Assembly: GCA_017550165.1 (NCBI GenBank)
Contig: JAFZQH010000021.1
Coordinates: 60,003 to 124,002 of the forward strand
From: Lachnospiraceae bacterium
GTDB lineage: Bacteria; Bacillota; Clostridia; Lachnospirales; Lachnospiraceae
Direction: 5' to 3'
Length of the DNA stretch: 64,000 nt
Shown one piece after another: positions 20,963 through 29,799 of this stretch; the stretch's first letter is position 1, and each line of letters begins with the position of its first letter. The translations under genes were made by a program, and so were the position numbers. Below the pieces are notes generated by a model, which was not told the origin of the DNA, did not search any database, and saw only the letters and a list, made by a program, of their open reading frames with translations.

Positions 20963-21011
20963 AGACTGTCAAGATTTTTTACTTGACAGTCTTCTCTTTT
21001 TATTATATTAT
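20963..21011 (+). promoter_or_regulatory. Overlapping terminator and promoter between ilvA and ylxM
   Basis: AGACTGTCAAG (20963-20973) pairs with CTTGACAGTCT (20982-20992), followed by TCTCTTTTT: an intrinsic terminator. Its right arm also holds TTGACA (20983-20988), which with TATTAT (21006-21011) and a 17-base spacer makes a good promoter for ylxM-ffh. One sequence ends one operon and starts the next. Confidence 0.75.
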
Positions 21012-21035
21012 AGTCCATGTTGTGAGGTGAGCGGT

Positions 21036-21371
21036 GTGGAGTCTATAGTTGAACATACTATGTTATATGATTTCTATGGTGAACTCCTGACTGCACATCA
21101 GAAGCAGATTTACGAACTGTATCTGGATGACCTGTCTTTAAGTGAGATCGCTGAGGAGACGGGGACCTCGAGACAGGCCGTTCACGATCTCATCAAGAGA
21201 TGCAATAAAATCCTTGGAGGCTATGAGGATAAGCTGGGTCTGGTTGCAAAGTTTACGGCAGCAAAAGAAAAAGCAGATGAGATCCGAAGGCTTGCAAATG
21301 AGGATACATCGGGCAACCCGGTTATCAGGGATATTGAGCGGTTATCCGAAGAGATGCTGGACAGTTTTTGA
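21036..21371 (+). CDS. ylxM: YlxM family helix-turn-helix protein, SRP-associated
   Basis: The GTG at 21036 is the best start (GAGGTGA five bases upstream), giving 111 residues beginning MESIVEHTMLYDFYGELLT, which matches the family start; a GTG at 21027 is possible. An HTH segment LSLSEIAEETGTSRQAVHDLIKR spans about residues 36-58. The family is encoded just before ffh in Firmicutes and is linked to the signal recognition particle. Spacing to ffh is 21 bases. Confidence 0.93.
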   Translation: MESIVEHTMLYDFYGELLTAHQKQIYELYLDDLSLSEIAEETGTSRQAVHDLIKRCNKILGGYEDKLGLVAKFTAAKEKADEIRRLANEDTSGNPVIRDIERLSEEMLDSF

Positions 21372-21392
21372 TACATTTATTCGAGGGCAGTT

Positions 21393-22751
21393 ATGGCTTT
21401 TGATTCTTTGTCGGAAAAACTTCAGAACGTGTTCAAAAAGCTCCGCAGCAAGGGAAGTCTCACGGAAGAGGATGTTAAGGCTGCCTTAAAGGAAGTTAAG
21501 ATGGCGCTTCTTGAGGCTGATGTCAGCTTCAAGGTGGTCAAGGATTTTATCAAGTCCGTGCAGGAGAGGGCTATCGGTCAGGATGTTATGACCGGCCTTA
21601 ATCCGGGGCAGATGGTCATCAAGATCGTTAATGAGGAAATGACCGGCCTTATGGGTTCCGAGACTACCGAGATAGACCTCCTTTCATCCGATAAGATCAC
21701 GGTCATTATGATGACGGGTCTTCAGGGTGCAGGTAAGACCACCACCACCGCCAAGATTGCGGGTAAGCTTAAAGCCAAGGGGAGAAGGCCTCTTCTGGTT
21801 GCCTGTGATGTATACAGACCGGCGGCCATCACTCAGCTGCAGATCAATGGAGAGAAGCAGGATGTTCCCGTATTCTCCATGGGGGATAAGAATTCCCCGG
21901 TGGATATAGCCAAGGCAGCAGTCCTTCATGCCGAGAAGAACGGGATGAACGTTGTTATACTGGATACTGCAGGTCGTCTTCATGTTGATGAGGACATGAT
22001 GAACGAACTGATATCAATAAAAGATAATGTAAATGTACATCAGACCATACTGGTGGTCGATGCCATGACGGGTCAGGATGCCGTGAATGTGGCAGGGACC
22101 TTTGATGAGAAGATAGGCATTGATGGTGTCATCTTAAGTAAGCTGGATGGTGATACCAGAGGCGGTGCAGCCCTGTCTATCCGTGCCGTTACGGGCAAGC
22201 CGATCCTATACGTCGGCATGGGAGAGAAATTATCCGACCTGGAGCAGTTCTATCCGGACCGTATGGCTTCCAGGATCTTAGGCATGGGTGATGTACTTAC
22301 TCTGATCGAGAAGGCTCAGACTGAGTTTGATGAGCAGAAGGCCAAGGACCTTTCTCAGAAGATCAAGAAGAATGAGTTTGATTTCAATGATTATCTGGAT
22401 CAGATGGGGCAGATGAAAAAGATGGGCGGCCTCTCAAGCATCCTGGGAATGATGCCGGGATTGGGCAGCAAGCAGCTTGCCCAGATAGAAGACAATGTGG
22501 ATGAGAAAAAACTCTCCCATATCGAGGCCATCATTTTAAGCATGACTCCCGAGGAACGGGCCAACCCCAAGCTCATGAACCCCAGTAGGAAGAACCGCAT
22601 TGCCAGAGGCTGCGGGCTTGATATTGCAGAGGTTAACAGGTTCGTTAAGCAATTCGAACAGACCAAGAAGATGATGAAGCAGCTTCCCGGAATGATGGGG
22701 GGCAAAGGAAGAAGAGGACTGTTTGGAGGAATGGGCAAGTCATTTTTGTAA
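21393..22751 (+). CDS. ffh: Signal recognition particle protein Ffh
   Basis: 452 residues: N domain, G domain with GLQGAGKTTTTAKIA (about residue 107), DTAGRLHVDEDMM and SKLDGDTRGGAA, and a methionine-rich M domain (from about residue 300) with RGCGLDIAEVNRFVKQFEQ and a KKMMKQLPGMMG tail that binds SRP RNA and signal sequences. Standard length. Confidence 0.98.
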   Translation: MAFDSLSEKLQNVFKKLRSKGSLTEEDVKAALKEVKMALLEADVSFKVVKDFIKSVQERAIGQDVMTGLNPGQMVIKIVNEEMTGLMGSETTEIDLLSSDKITVIMMTGLQGAGKTTTTAKIAGKLKAKGRRPLLVACDVYRPAAITQLQINGEKQDVPVFSMGDKNSPVDIAKAAVLHAEKNGMNVVILDTAGRLHVDEDMMNELISIKDNVNVHQTILVVDAMTGQDAVNVAGTFDEKIGIDGVILSKLDGDTRGGAALSIRAVTGKPILYVGMGEKLSDLEQFYPDRMASRILGMGDVLTLIEKAQTEFDEQKAKDLSQKIKKNEFDFNDYLDQMGQMKKMGGLSSILGMMPGLGSKQLAQIEDNVDEKKLSHIEAIILSMTPEERANPKLMNPSRKNRIARGCGLDIAEVNRFVKQFEQTKKMMKQLPGMMGGKGRRGLFGGMGKSFL

Positions 22752-22754
22752 ATG

Positions 22755-22778
22755 AAGAAACATATAAATATGTTTCTT
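22755..22778 (+). terminator. Hairpin terminator after ffh
   Basis: AAGAAACATAT (22755-22765) pairs perfectly with ATATGTTTCTT (22768-22778) around a 2-base loop, then TGATT. The T-run is short, so termination may be partial. Confidence 0.6.
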
Positions 22779-22786
22779 TGATTAAA

Positions 22787-22910
22787 CCGCTCCAAGCGCT
22801 CTTCGCCAGAGGGGCATTGAACGCCTAAAGGCATTCAATATTTTGAGCGGACTAACTGCAATATGCTGACGGGGCGAAGCCGGGTCAGCTAAGAGGATGC
22901 TACGCATCTT
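22787..22910 (+). repeat. Cluster of hairpins in the ffh-rpsP interval
   Basis: CCGCTC (22787-22792) and TTGAGCGG (22843-22850) enclose an inner stem ATTGAACGCCT/AGGCATTCAAT (22816-22839). Next come GCTGAC/GGTCAGC (22865-22889) and GATGC/GCATC (22896-22908). The row of stems just before rpsP could be an untranslated leader or a palindromic element. No gene and no clear promoter are seen. Confidence 0.55.
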
Positions 22911-22933
22911 CGCATAAAGGAGGTGAGTAATAA

Positions 22934-23176
22934 ATGGTTAAGATCAGACTCAGAAGAATGGGACAGAAGAAGGCTCCCTACTACAGGATCATCGTTGCAG
23001 ATTCCAGATCACCCAGAGACGGAAGATGTATCGAGGAGATCGGAACATACGATCCCACCAAGGATCCCAGCGTATTTAATGTTAATGAGGAACTTGCAAA
23101 GAAATGGCTTTCCAACGGCGCTCAGCCTACAGAGACAGTAAGTAAGATTTTCAAGATGGCAGGAATCGAGAAGTAA
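22934..23176 (+). CDS. rpsP: 30S ribosomal protein S16
   Basis: 80 residues, starting [20 protein letters not shown] with [18 protein letters not shown], the S16 signature. AAGGAGGTGAG precedes the ATG. First gene of the conserved rpsP-khpA-rimM-trmD(-rplS) group. Confidence 0.98.
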   Translation: MVKIRLRRMGQKKAPYYRIIVADSRSPRDGRCIEEIGTYDPTKDPSVFNVNEELAKKWLSNGAQPTETVSKIFKMAGIEK

Positions 23177-23188
23177 GAGGGGATTACG

Positions 23189-23419
23189 ATGAAAGAATTA
23201 GTTGAAGTTATTGCTAAGGCCCTGGTCGATTCTCCGGATGAGGTTGTAGTGAAAGAGACTGTTAATGAGAAGTCCGTTGTTATTGAACTTACCGTTGCCA
23301 AGTCCGATATGGGCAAGGTTATCGGCAAGCAGGGTCGCATAGCCAGATCCATTCGTTCCGTTGTGAAGGCGGCAGCTTCAAAGGAAGATAAGAAAGTAAT
23401 TGTAGAGATAATGCAATAA
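23189..23419 (+). CDS. khpA: KH-domain RNA-binding protein KhpA (YlqC)
   Basis: 76 residues with a single KH domain carrying GKVIGKQGRIARSIRSVV (GxxG loop GKQG, about residue 50). Its position between rpsP and rimM is the standard one for KhpA, which partners KhpB/Jag in RNA binding. Confidence 0.94.
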   Translation: MKELVEVIAKALVDSPDEVVVKETVNEKSVVIELTVAKSDMGKVIGKQGRIARSIRSVVKAAASKEDKKVIVEIMQ

Positions 23420-23423
23420 TGGG

Positions 23424-23449
23424 AGTTCGCCGTAAGGCGAACTTTCTTT
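23424..23449 (+). terminator. Hairpin with T-run between khpA and rimM
   Basis: AGTTCGCC (23424-23431) pairs with GGCGAACT (23436-23443), then TTCTTT. It would lower expression of rimM-trmD relative to the ribosomal protein gene. Confidence 0.65.
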
Positions 23450-23462
23450 ATATGAGGTATGT

Positions 23463-23969
23463 ATGGAAGACTTATTACAGGTAGGCGCCATCACCCAGAC
23501 TCATGGTATCAGGGGCGAGGTCAAGGTATTCCCCACCACTGATGATCCGGGGCGGTTTAAAAAACTAAAAAGCGTCCTTCTTGATACGGGTAAGGGTATC
23601 ATCGAACTGAAAATAGAAGGAGTCAGGTTCTTTAAGCAGTTCGTTATACTGAAATTTGAGGGCCTTGACAACATCAATGATGTGGAGATATACAAGAAGA
23701 AGAATCTTTATGTCACCCGTGAGAATGCGGTGAAGCTGTCCAAGGATGAATACTTTATTGCAGACCTTATCGGCCTCAAAGTCTTTGAGGATGATGGCAG
23801 CGAGGTCGGAGAATTAAAGGACGTTATAACAACCGGTGCAAATGATGTGTATGTCGTAGACGGGTTTAAGTACGGGGAAGTGCTAATTCCGGCTATTAAG
23901 GATTGTATTCTCAAAGTGGATATGGAAGAAAGACGGATGGATGTCCATCTTCTTCCCGGACTTGTATAA
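23463..23969 (+). CDS. rimM: Ribosome maturation factor RimM
   Basis: 168 residues. The N-terminal RimM domain has [17 protein letters not shown], and the C-terminal PRC-barrel domain has [16 protein letters not shown] and VYVVDG, ending with the family-typical LLPGLV. Aids late 30S assembly by binding S19. Placed between khpA and trmD as usual. Confidence 0.97.
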   Translation: MEDLLQVGAITQTHGIRGEVKVFPTTDDPGRFKKLKSVLLDTGKGIIELKIEGVRFFKQFVILKFEGLDNINDVEIYKKKNLYVTRENAVKLSKDEYFIADLIGLKVFEDDGSEVGELKDVITTGANDVYVVDGFKYGEVLIPAIKDCILKVDMEERRMDVHLLPGLV

Positions 23970-23983
23970 GGAGATAAGTGTTT

Positions 23984-24721
23984 ATGGATTTTCACATCCT
24001 GACTATTTTTCCGGATATGGTAAAAGAGGGGCTGGATACCAGCATTTTGGCCAGAGCAGCTTCTGCAGGGCTTATCTGGATCAATGCTGTCGATATCAGG
24101 GATTATACCCTTGATAAGCATGGCAAGGTGGATGATTACCCTTACGGCGGAGGTGCGGGTATGGTCATGCAGGCCCAGCCGGTTTATGATGCATTTTCGG
24201 CTGTTAAGAAGCAATGCAGAACCCCGGCACCGAGAGTGATATACGTTACGCCCCAGGGTTCTGTGTTTAACCAGGCCAAGGCAGAAGAATTATCGAAAGA
24301 GGAAGAGATCATATTCCTTTGCGGTCATTATGAGGGGATTGATGAGCGTGTGCTTGAGGAGATAGTTACGGATAATATCTCCATCGGGGACTATGTTTTA
24401 ACAGGCGGGGAACTGCCTGCCATGGTCATGATTGATGCCATCTCCAGGCTGATCCCGGGTGTTCTTAATAATGATGTTTCGGCTGAGATTGAGAGCTTCT
24501 GCGATAATCTTCTTGAGTACCCCCAGTATAGCAGGCCTGAAGAATGGAGGGGCAGGAAAGTACCGGAGATCCTCTTATCAGGGCATCACGCCAATGTTGA
24601 TAAATGGAGACGAGAGCAGTCACTCATAAGAACCCTTGAGAGACGGCCGGATCTCCTGGAATCTGCGAACCTTACGGACAAGGAGAGGAGATTCCTTGAA
24701 GAGTATAAAAACACCAGATAG
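23984..24721 (+). CDS. trmD: tRNA (guanine-N1-)-methyltransferase TrmD
   Basis: Methylates G37 of tRNAs reading CUN, CCN and CGG codons. The ATG at 23984 gives 245 residues beginning MDFHILTIFPDMVKEG; a GTG at 23978 is less likely. The SPOUT knot region shows LCGHYEGIDERV and ISIGDYVLTGGELPAMVM. Normally followed by rplS on the same strand; here the convergent peptide cassette separates them by almost 10 kb. tRNA-Leu(AAG) at 54.7 kb would be one substrate. Confidence 0.97.
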   Translation: MDFHILTIFPDMVKEGLDTSILARAASAGLIWINAVDIRDYTLDKHGKVDDYPYGGGAGMVMQAQPVYDAFSAVKKQCRTPAPRVIYVTPQGSVFNQAKAEELSKEEEIIFLCGHYEGIDERVLEEIVTDNISIGDYVLTGGELPAMVMIDAISRLIPGVLNNDVSAEIESFCDNLLEYPQYSRPEEWRGRKVPEILLSGHHANVDKWRREQSLIRTLERRPDLLESANLTDKERRFLEEYKNTR

Positions 24722-24728
24722 AATTAAG

Positions 24729-24757
24729 AAAGAGAGTTCATCTTCGAACTCTCTTTT
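24729..24757. terminator. Bidirectional terminator between trmD and the peptide cassette
   Basis: AAAGAGAGTTC (24729-24739) and GAACTCTCTTT (24746-24756) form a perfect 11-bp stem with T-runs on both strands. It ends trmD transcription and, on the minus strand, the exporter gene at 24787. Confidence 0.85.
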
Positions 24758-24786
24758 GTCATATATATCATTATTATAGCTATCGG

Positions 24787-26985
24787 TTATGCAGAAGCTG
24801 ACTGATTGTCAACCTGCTGCCTTCTTACAAGGTCAGCGAAGACTCCGTCTTTTGCCACCAGGTCTTCGTATTTACCGTCCTCAACTATCCGGCCGCCGTC
24901 CAGAACTATTATACGGTCACAGTTTTTGATGGTGGATAATCTGTGGGCGATAACGATCCTCGTACATTTCAGGTTATCGAGAGAGTCTGAAACGATCTTC
25001 TGAGTGATATTATCAAGGGCACTTGTGGCCTCATCAAACATCAGAATAGAGGGCTTGGGAGCTATGGCTCTTGCAATCATGAGACGCTGCTTCTGGCCGC
25101 CGGATATACCGCCGTTTCCTTCACTAATAAATGTGTCCATACCCATTGGCATGCTCTGTATGGTCTCCTCCATGCCGGCCATTCTCGCAGCCTCCCAGGC
25201 ATCGTCCATCTTAAGCCAGGGGGCGGATATGGTTATGTTGGAGAAGATATCTCCCGCAAAGAGCTTACCGCTTTGAAGCACGGTCCCCACATTCCGTCTG
25301 AATGAGGCCAGATCAATAGTGGAAAGGTCCTTTCCGTCATAGTATATGGCCCCGTCATTGGGAGTCTCAAAGCCCAGCATAAGGCGCATGAGAGTTGATT
25401 TGCCGCATCCGCTCTTACCTACTATGGCCACATACTCCCCGGGCTTGATCTTAAGACTGAGATTGTCGATGATCATGGGACAATCAGCATCATACTGGAA
25501 GGAAATGCCGTTAAGTTCGATTCCTCCTTGAAGCTTGTCTATGGCCTTCTTACGGGCTGAAACCTCCGGAGTCGCCTCAAGTATGGGCTCTGCCATCTTA
25601 AGTACCGGCTTTAAGTAAGCCATATAATCTCCGGATGCCGACAGCAGGAGAATAGAGGCCATAACCAGGCCAAAGGCCGATGAATATGCAGCAAAGTCAG
25701 CAACGCTGACGGATGCATTGGCCGCGGATAAGAAGGAGAGAAGCATTCCTATCATCTGAATGAATACCACAAGCTCTTCCTGCATGAATTCGGGGAAGTA
25801 CAACTTGTAGGTGCTGCGGACCTTATCATTGTACAGAACAGCCCATTTTGAGAATGCCCTGTTCTCGCTGCCGCTGAGTTTGATCTTCTGGATACCGGAG
25901 AACAGCGCATATACAAGTCCGTTGATATCCTGATCTGCCTTCAACTGATTGCCTGTCTTCCAGGTCTTCTGCTTAAGGCATATCCCGATAATGAGGATTT
26001 CAAGTACAAAGGTGATAAAGGCGGGGATAGCCAGAGCCGGTGCCATGACAGCTACCTGAACTACGTAGAGCAGTGACATGATAACACTTATCCCCACACC
26101 GAAGAATACGTCGGAAAGGATCACCGGCAGCACGGTCATGGCTCCGATGCTTTGCGAAAGAGCACCCGAACTCTTATCTGAGAAGAACTTGACCGGCAGT
26201 CCAAGCATACGCCCCATTACACCGTTTTGGAGAAGGGTGTCCATCCTGTTGGTGATACGGGAGACTACAGCAGTCTTAACCGTTGTTACCAGGTATACTC
26301 CCAGGGCAGCCGCGATCAGCATGGCCATGGAAGAAGCAAGGAGGTCAAACTTACCCGATGGAATGATATGGGAGAATACAACCTGCGTGATCAGAGGAGT
26401 AAGAATCCCAAAGGCCGTCATAAGGAATGTGGAAAGGATGATAAGGATATAATCGTTTCTGGCAACATTTTTAAGTATAAATTTAATAAGATCCATTCCT
26501 GTCATGCTTTTATTGGGGAAAGGACGATAGAAGCAGACGGCATCATTTTCAAATAATTGCCTGTTCTGCTTGTTAACCTTCTGCCATGTCCCGGATTTGC
26601 TGTCAAAGAACCTGTAGCCTGACAGTTTGCCGGGGAGTATGGCGCACATTTTCCCTGTATCCTTCAATACAGCCAGCAAGGGACCGTCACCGTGGGACCA
26701 CCATCCCTCCTCAAGGAGGACACGGCGGCGCATAATGCCTGTAGGCCTCACGATATAGTCGATCATATCATTGATGTTGTCAGTTTTAGGGATGGATTCC
26801 GGTGTCTCCAGCTCAAAGTAGTGGCAGATCTTTTCCACTTCGGCGCGGGCGACATCTATCTCGTTCTCCTTTCCGCGAAAACGCGCTTTGCCGCCTATGG
26901 CGTCGGATATGGACACCAGAGCTTCCGATACGCTGTCCCTGTCTTTATTAATTCTGTTCTGGATCTGTTCTCCAAACCAGCTCAT
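24787..26985 (-). CDS. NHLM-type peptide export ABC transporter, permease/ATP-binding
   Basis: 732 residues. The N-terminal 150 residues are a soluble domain without a peptidase triad, then comes a six-helix membrane domain (about 165-460), then an ATPase with Walker A GKSGCGKSTLMRLML, signature SGGQKQRLMIARAIA and Walker B ILMFDEATSALD. The organisation matches the second ABC protein of NHLM (nitrile hydratase leader microcin) export systems. It lies last in the cassette, 33 bases after the C39-peptidase exporter. The two may form a heterodimer or act in sequence (inference). Confidence 0.88.
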   Translation of the reverse strand: MSWFGEQIQNRINKDRDSVSEALVSISDAIGGKARFRGKENEIDVARAEVEKICHYFELETPESIPKTDNINDMIDYIVRPTGIMRRRVLLEEGWWSHGDGPLLAVLKDTGKMCAILPGKLSGYRFFDSKSGTWQKVNKQNRQLFENDAVCFYRPFPNKSMTGMDLIKFILKNVARNDYILIILSTFLMTAFGILTPLITQVVFSHIIPSGKFDLLASSMAMLIAAALGVYLVTTVKTAVVSRITNRMDTLLQNGVMGRMLGLPVKFFSDKSSGALSQSIGAMTVLPVILSDVFFGVGISVIMSLLYVVQVAVMAPALAIPAFITFVLEILIIGICLKQKTWKTGNQLKADQDINGLVYALFSGIQKIKLSGSENRAFSKWAVLYNDKVRSTYKLYFPEFMQEELVVFIQMIGMLLSFLSAANASVSVADFAAYSSAFGLVMASILLLSASGDYMAYLKPVLKMAEPILEATPEVSARKKAIDKLQGGIELNGISFQYDADCPMIIDNLSLKIKPGEYVAIVGKSGCGKSTLMRLMLGFETPNDGAIYYDGKDLSTIDLASFRRNVGTVLQSGKLFAGDIFSNITISAPWLKMDDAWEAARMAGMEETIQSMPMGMDTFISEGNGGISGGQKQRLMIARAIAPKPSILMFDEATSALDNITQKIVSDSLDNLKCTRIVIAHRLSTIKNCDRIIVLDGGRIVEDGKYEDLVAKDGVFADLVRRQQVDNQSASA

Positions 26986-27018
26986 GAAACTACCTCCGTA
27001 AAATGATCATCCGTAAGC

Positions 27019-29178
27019 CTATTCCGTGGTAACAAGCTTACGATAGTATCCGTCATTTTTAATAAGCTCATCATGGGTTCCTCTCTCAACCACCTTGCCG
27101 TTATCAAGGACGATGATCTCGTCACAGTCACGGATGGTGGAGAGTCTGTGGGCGACTATGATGCAGGTGATACCGCGCTCATGGATGGACTCGGACACCT
27201 CATATTCCGTCTTGGCATCCAGAGCGCTGGTAGCCTCGTCCATGATGATGATCGAAGGATCTCCCGCAAGAACCCTGGCGATATCGATCCTCTGACGCTG
27301 TCCGCCGGACAGGTCACGGCCGCCTTCTTTAAGCATTCCCCTGTAACCGCCCTTCCTACGGACAATATCATCATGTATACCGGCATCCTTGGCTGCCATC
27401 AGGACCTCGTAATCCTCGATAGTGCTGTCCCAGAGCTTGATATTGTTGGATATGGTATCTTCAAATAAAACAACATCCTGGTCGACAACAGATACCGAAC
27501 CGGTAAATACAGCTCTCGGGATCTCTGAGATATCCTTTCCGTCATACTTGATGGTACCGGACCAGGGTTTGTATAATCCTGAAAGAAGCTTTGCAATGGT
27601 TGACTTGCCTGAACCTGAGCCTCCCACGAGAGCCACGCGGCATCCGGGGGTAAGAGTAAGAGAAAAGTCCTCTATAAGTGGAGCGGCAAGTTTTGAATAA
27701 CCGAAGGTTATGTGTTCCAAAACAACATTACCGCTGAGCTTTTCTGCTTCCTCCAGACCCTCGGTCTCTGCAGGGTCAACCTTCTCCGGCACATCGGCAG
27801 GATATTTCATAACGTCCTCGATACGTTCCATGGAGGCGCGCATTTCCTGAAGGCTCTGCCCCGTCTGGATAACCTGAGTTACAGGGGTAAGGAAGGCAGT
27901 CATATATGACTGGAATGCGATAAGCATACCGGCTGTGAAATTACCTTCCATTATGAGATATACACCGGCAGAAATGATAAATACACCGGATAATGTCTGG
28001 ATGAGTGCCGCAAGGGGTTCAAGATAGCGGTTGACCTGAGAGAACTCCACCTTTGACCTGATAACGGAGGCATGGTAACCGGACCATCTCTCGAAGAAGC
28101 CGTTCTCCGCACCGGCTGATTTTATTGTCTCGATCATGTCAATACCGGACACGGTGGTGGCGTTAAGTTTGCCTTCGTCACGCATCTGTGTCCTGGAGAT
28201 CTCCAGACGCTTATTTGATATTATCCTGGCAAGGATCATATTGAGAGATATGGTCCCCACTCCTATGATGGTCAGAGGGATACTGTAGCACAACATGACT
28301 GCCAGATAGAAGATAAGCAGGATAAAATTCATTACCGTGGGCGCGAGCTGCTTAACAAGGGTGTTGGCCACCTGATCGTTGGATTGCTGCCTGCCCGAGA
28401 TATCGCCTGCCATACGCTGGGCAAAAAATCCCATGGGCAGACGAAGGGTATGCCACATGAACCCTGCATTGGATGTGGCGGCCAGTTTGCCGGTAGCCCT
28501 AAGGATCGACATGGCTTTAAAGGCCCCGGAAATGAGCTGAAAAAGTATTACCAGGCCGAATAAAACGAGAAATGGCGTAAGGGAATAGCCCGTCTTGGAA
28601 TCCAGTATTTCATCGGTAAATACACGGGAGAAGACAGGCACGATAACACCTGCCGCAACTGCCAGGGCAGCTGTTACCATAACTATGGCAAGGGCAGAGG
28701 CATTACCGGCTATCCTTTTCTTCATGAAATCCATGATACTCTGAGGTTTGCCGCCGGGCTTGAAATCTTCACCCGGTTCGAACTGGAGACATACACCCGA
28801 GTAGCATTCTTTAAGTTCATCCATTGATGTACGCACAAGACCTCTGGCAGGATCGTTGATATAGGCTTTTCCTCCCTTGAAGCCGTTAAGTACAACAAAA
28901 TGATTATAATTCCACCATATAATGGCCGGGAATGTCGCTTCGCTCTGAAGCTGCTGTATATTATAGCGGTTGCCACGGACCTTCATGCCGTAGCGCTCCG
29001 CAGCTCTGTATATATTAAGAGCGGTACTTCCGTCTCTGGATACTCCGCAATCCTCACGAACCTGCTCCAATGGCAGCCATTTTTTAAAATATGCAAGGAC
29101 CATGGTAAGTGATGCTGCTCCGCATTCCAAAGCCTCCATCTGGAGTATAACAGGGACTTTTTTGGGCTTTTCGTTCAT
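27019..29178 (-). CDS. Peptidase-containing ABC exporter (C39 family, NHLM-type)
   Basis: 719 residues. The N-terminal C39 protease has Cys19 in ALECGAASL, His93 in NYNHFVVLNG and Asp109 in YINDPA, a complete triad that cuts after GG in leader peptides. Six-helix membrane domain at about 160-440, then an ATPase with GGSGSGKSTIAKLLSGL, LSGGQRQRIDIARVLA and IIIMDEATSALD. It should cleave the three precursors encoded upstream after their AAGG motifs and export the cores. RBS GGGAAATC is weak; probably translated from the export message. Confidence 0.95.
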   Translation of the reverse strand: MNEKPKKVPVILQMEALECGAASLTMVLAYFKKWLPLEQVREDCGVSRDGSTALNIYRAAERYGMKVRGNRYNIQQLQSEATFPAIIWWNYNHFVVLNGFKGGKAYINDPARGLVRTSMDELKECYSGVCLQFEPGEDFKPGGKPQSIMDFMKKRIAGNASALAIVMVTAALAVAAGVIVPVFSRVFTDEILDSKTGYSLTPFLVLFGLVILFQLISGAFKAMSILRATGKLAATSNAGFMWHTLRLPMGFFAQRMAGDISGRQQSNDQVANTLVKQLAPTVMNFILLIFYLAVMLCYSIPLTIIGVGTISLNMILARIISNKRLEISRTQMRDEGKLNATTVSGIDMIETIKSAGAENGFFERWSGYHASVIRSKVEFSQVNRYLEPLAALIQTLSGVFIISAGVYLIMEGNFTAGMLIAFQSYMTAFLTPVTQVIQTGQSLQEMRASMERIEDVMKYPADVPEKVDPAETEGLEEAEKLSGNVVLEHITFGYSKLAAPLIEDFSLTLTPGCRVALVGGSGSGKSTIAKLLSGLYKPWSGTIKYDGKDISEIPRAVFTGSVSVVDQDVVLFEDTISNNIKLWDSTIEDYEVLMAAKDAGIHDDIVRRKGGYRGMLKEGGRDLSGGQRQRIDIARVLAGDPSIIIMDEATSALDAKTEYEVSESIHERGITCIIVAHRLSTIRDCDEIIVLDNGKVVERGTHDELIKNDGYYRKLVTTE

Positions 29179-29207
29179 AAGTTTGATTTCCCTTCTTAAA
29201 TACTGGG

Positions 29208-29729
29208 TCAGTGAAGCAGGTAATAGATGGGGTGAACCTCCCCTGTGATAATCGTAACTTCACAGAGCATGACCTGATACTCTTCCAAGTCAGTCGTGGA
29301 TGCTACATCCAGGACGTATGAATAATCGGCTTTAGCCATACTTGATGCAAGAAAATCACTCTCAAGCTGTTTGGCCAATTCTTCTTTTGAGTAAGGAACA
29401 TCCGTTGCATTGCGTACAATGCACTTGCCGGTCACGCCGTTAGGGAGACGGAAAGTTGCTTCCTTCCCTATGAGGTCCTTGCCGGTATAAAGCTTGGCGT
29501 CAACAGTTGTATTGATACGATCGGAAACAACAGTATCCACAACCCCCGTCAGCTTAATGGTCTTCGGAATGGTGCCGAAGAACCCCCATACGATAAAAGC
29601 CGCAAAAACAATAACGAGCGCCGTTACTATCGCCCACACTCCGGGGCTTGCAACACGGATATACTCATTAAGTCTCTCCGGAGATTCGACACGATCTTCA
29701 CTTTGAACGTCAAATATACTTCTGGCCAT
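29208..29729 (-). CDS. Short HlyD-like export adaptor (NHLM system)
   Basis: 173 residues: a basic/acidic start (ARSIFDVQSEDRVESPERLN), one transmembrane helix (about 31-55, VWAIVTALVIVFAAFIVWG), then a small extracytoplasmic beta-rich domain. ERLNEYIRVASPGVW resembles the start of NHLM HlyD proteins, but the long coiled coil and lipoyl pair of full-length adaptors is absent. Position directly before the exporter supports the call. The short form may suit a single-membrane cell. Confidence 0.68.
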   Translation of the reverse strand: MARSIFDVQSEDRVESPERLNEYIRVASPGVWAIVTALVIVFAAFIVWGFFGTIPKTIKLTGVVDTVVSDRINTTVDAKLYTGKDLIGKEATFRLPNGVTGKCIVRNATDVPYSKEELAKQLESDFLASSMAKADYSYVLDVASTTDLEEYQVMLCEVTIITGEVHPIYYLLH

Positions 29730-29763
29730 ATCCTTCTCCTCTCACGATATTGATGTACTTAAG

Positions 29764-29772
29764 ATTATAACA
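29764..29772 (-). promoter_or_regulatory. Extended -10 promoter before the export genes
   Basis: On the minus strand TGTTATAAT gives a perfect TATAAT with an extended TGn, in the 70-base gap between the second radical SAM gene and the HlyD gene. The -35 is poor. CTGATCAG, an 8-base palindrome, sits just upstream. Confidence 0.45.
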
Positions 29773-29799
29773 CTGATCAGGTGGAATATCCTGTTTTTT

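Noticed and set aside
27073..27468. Plus-strand frames opposite the ABC exporters
   Set aside because: They mirror codon bias of conserved ATPase motifs on the minus strand and have no starts with ribosome sites.
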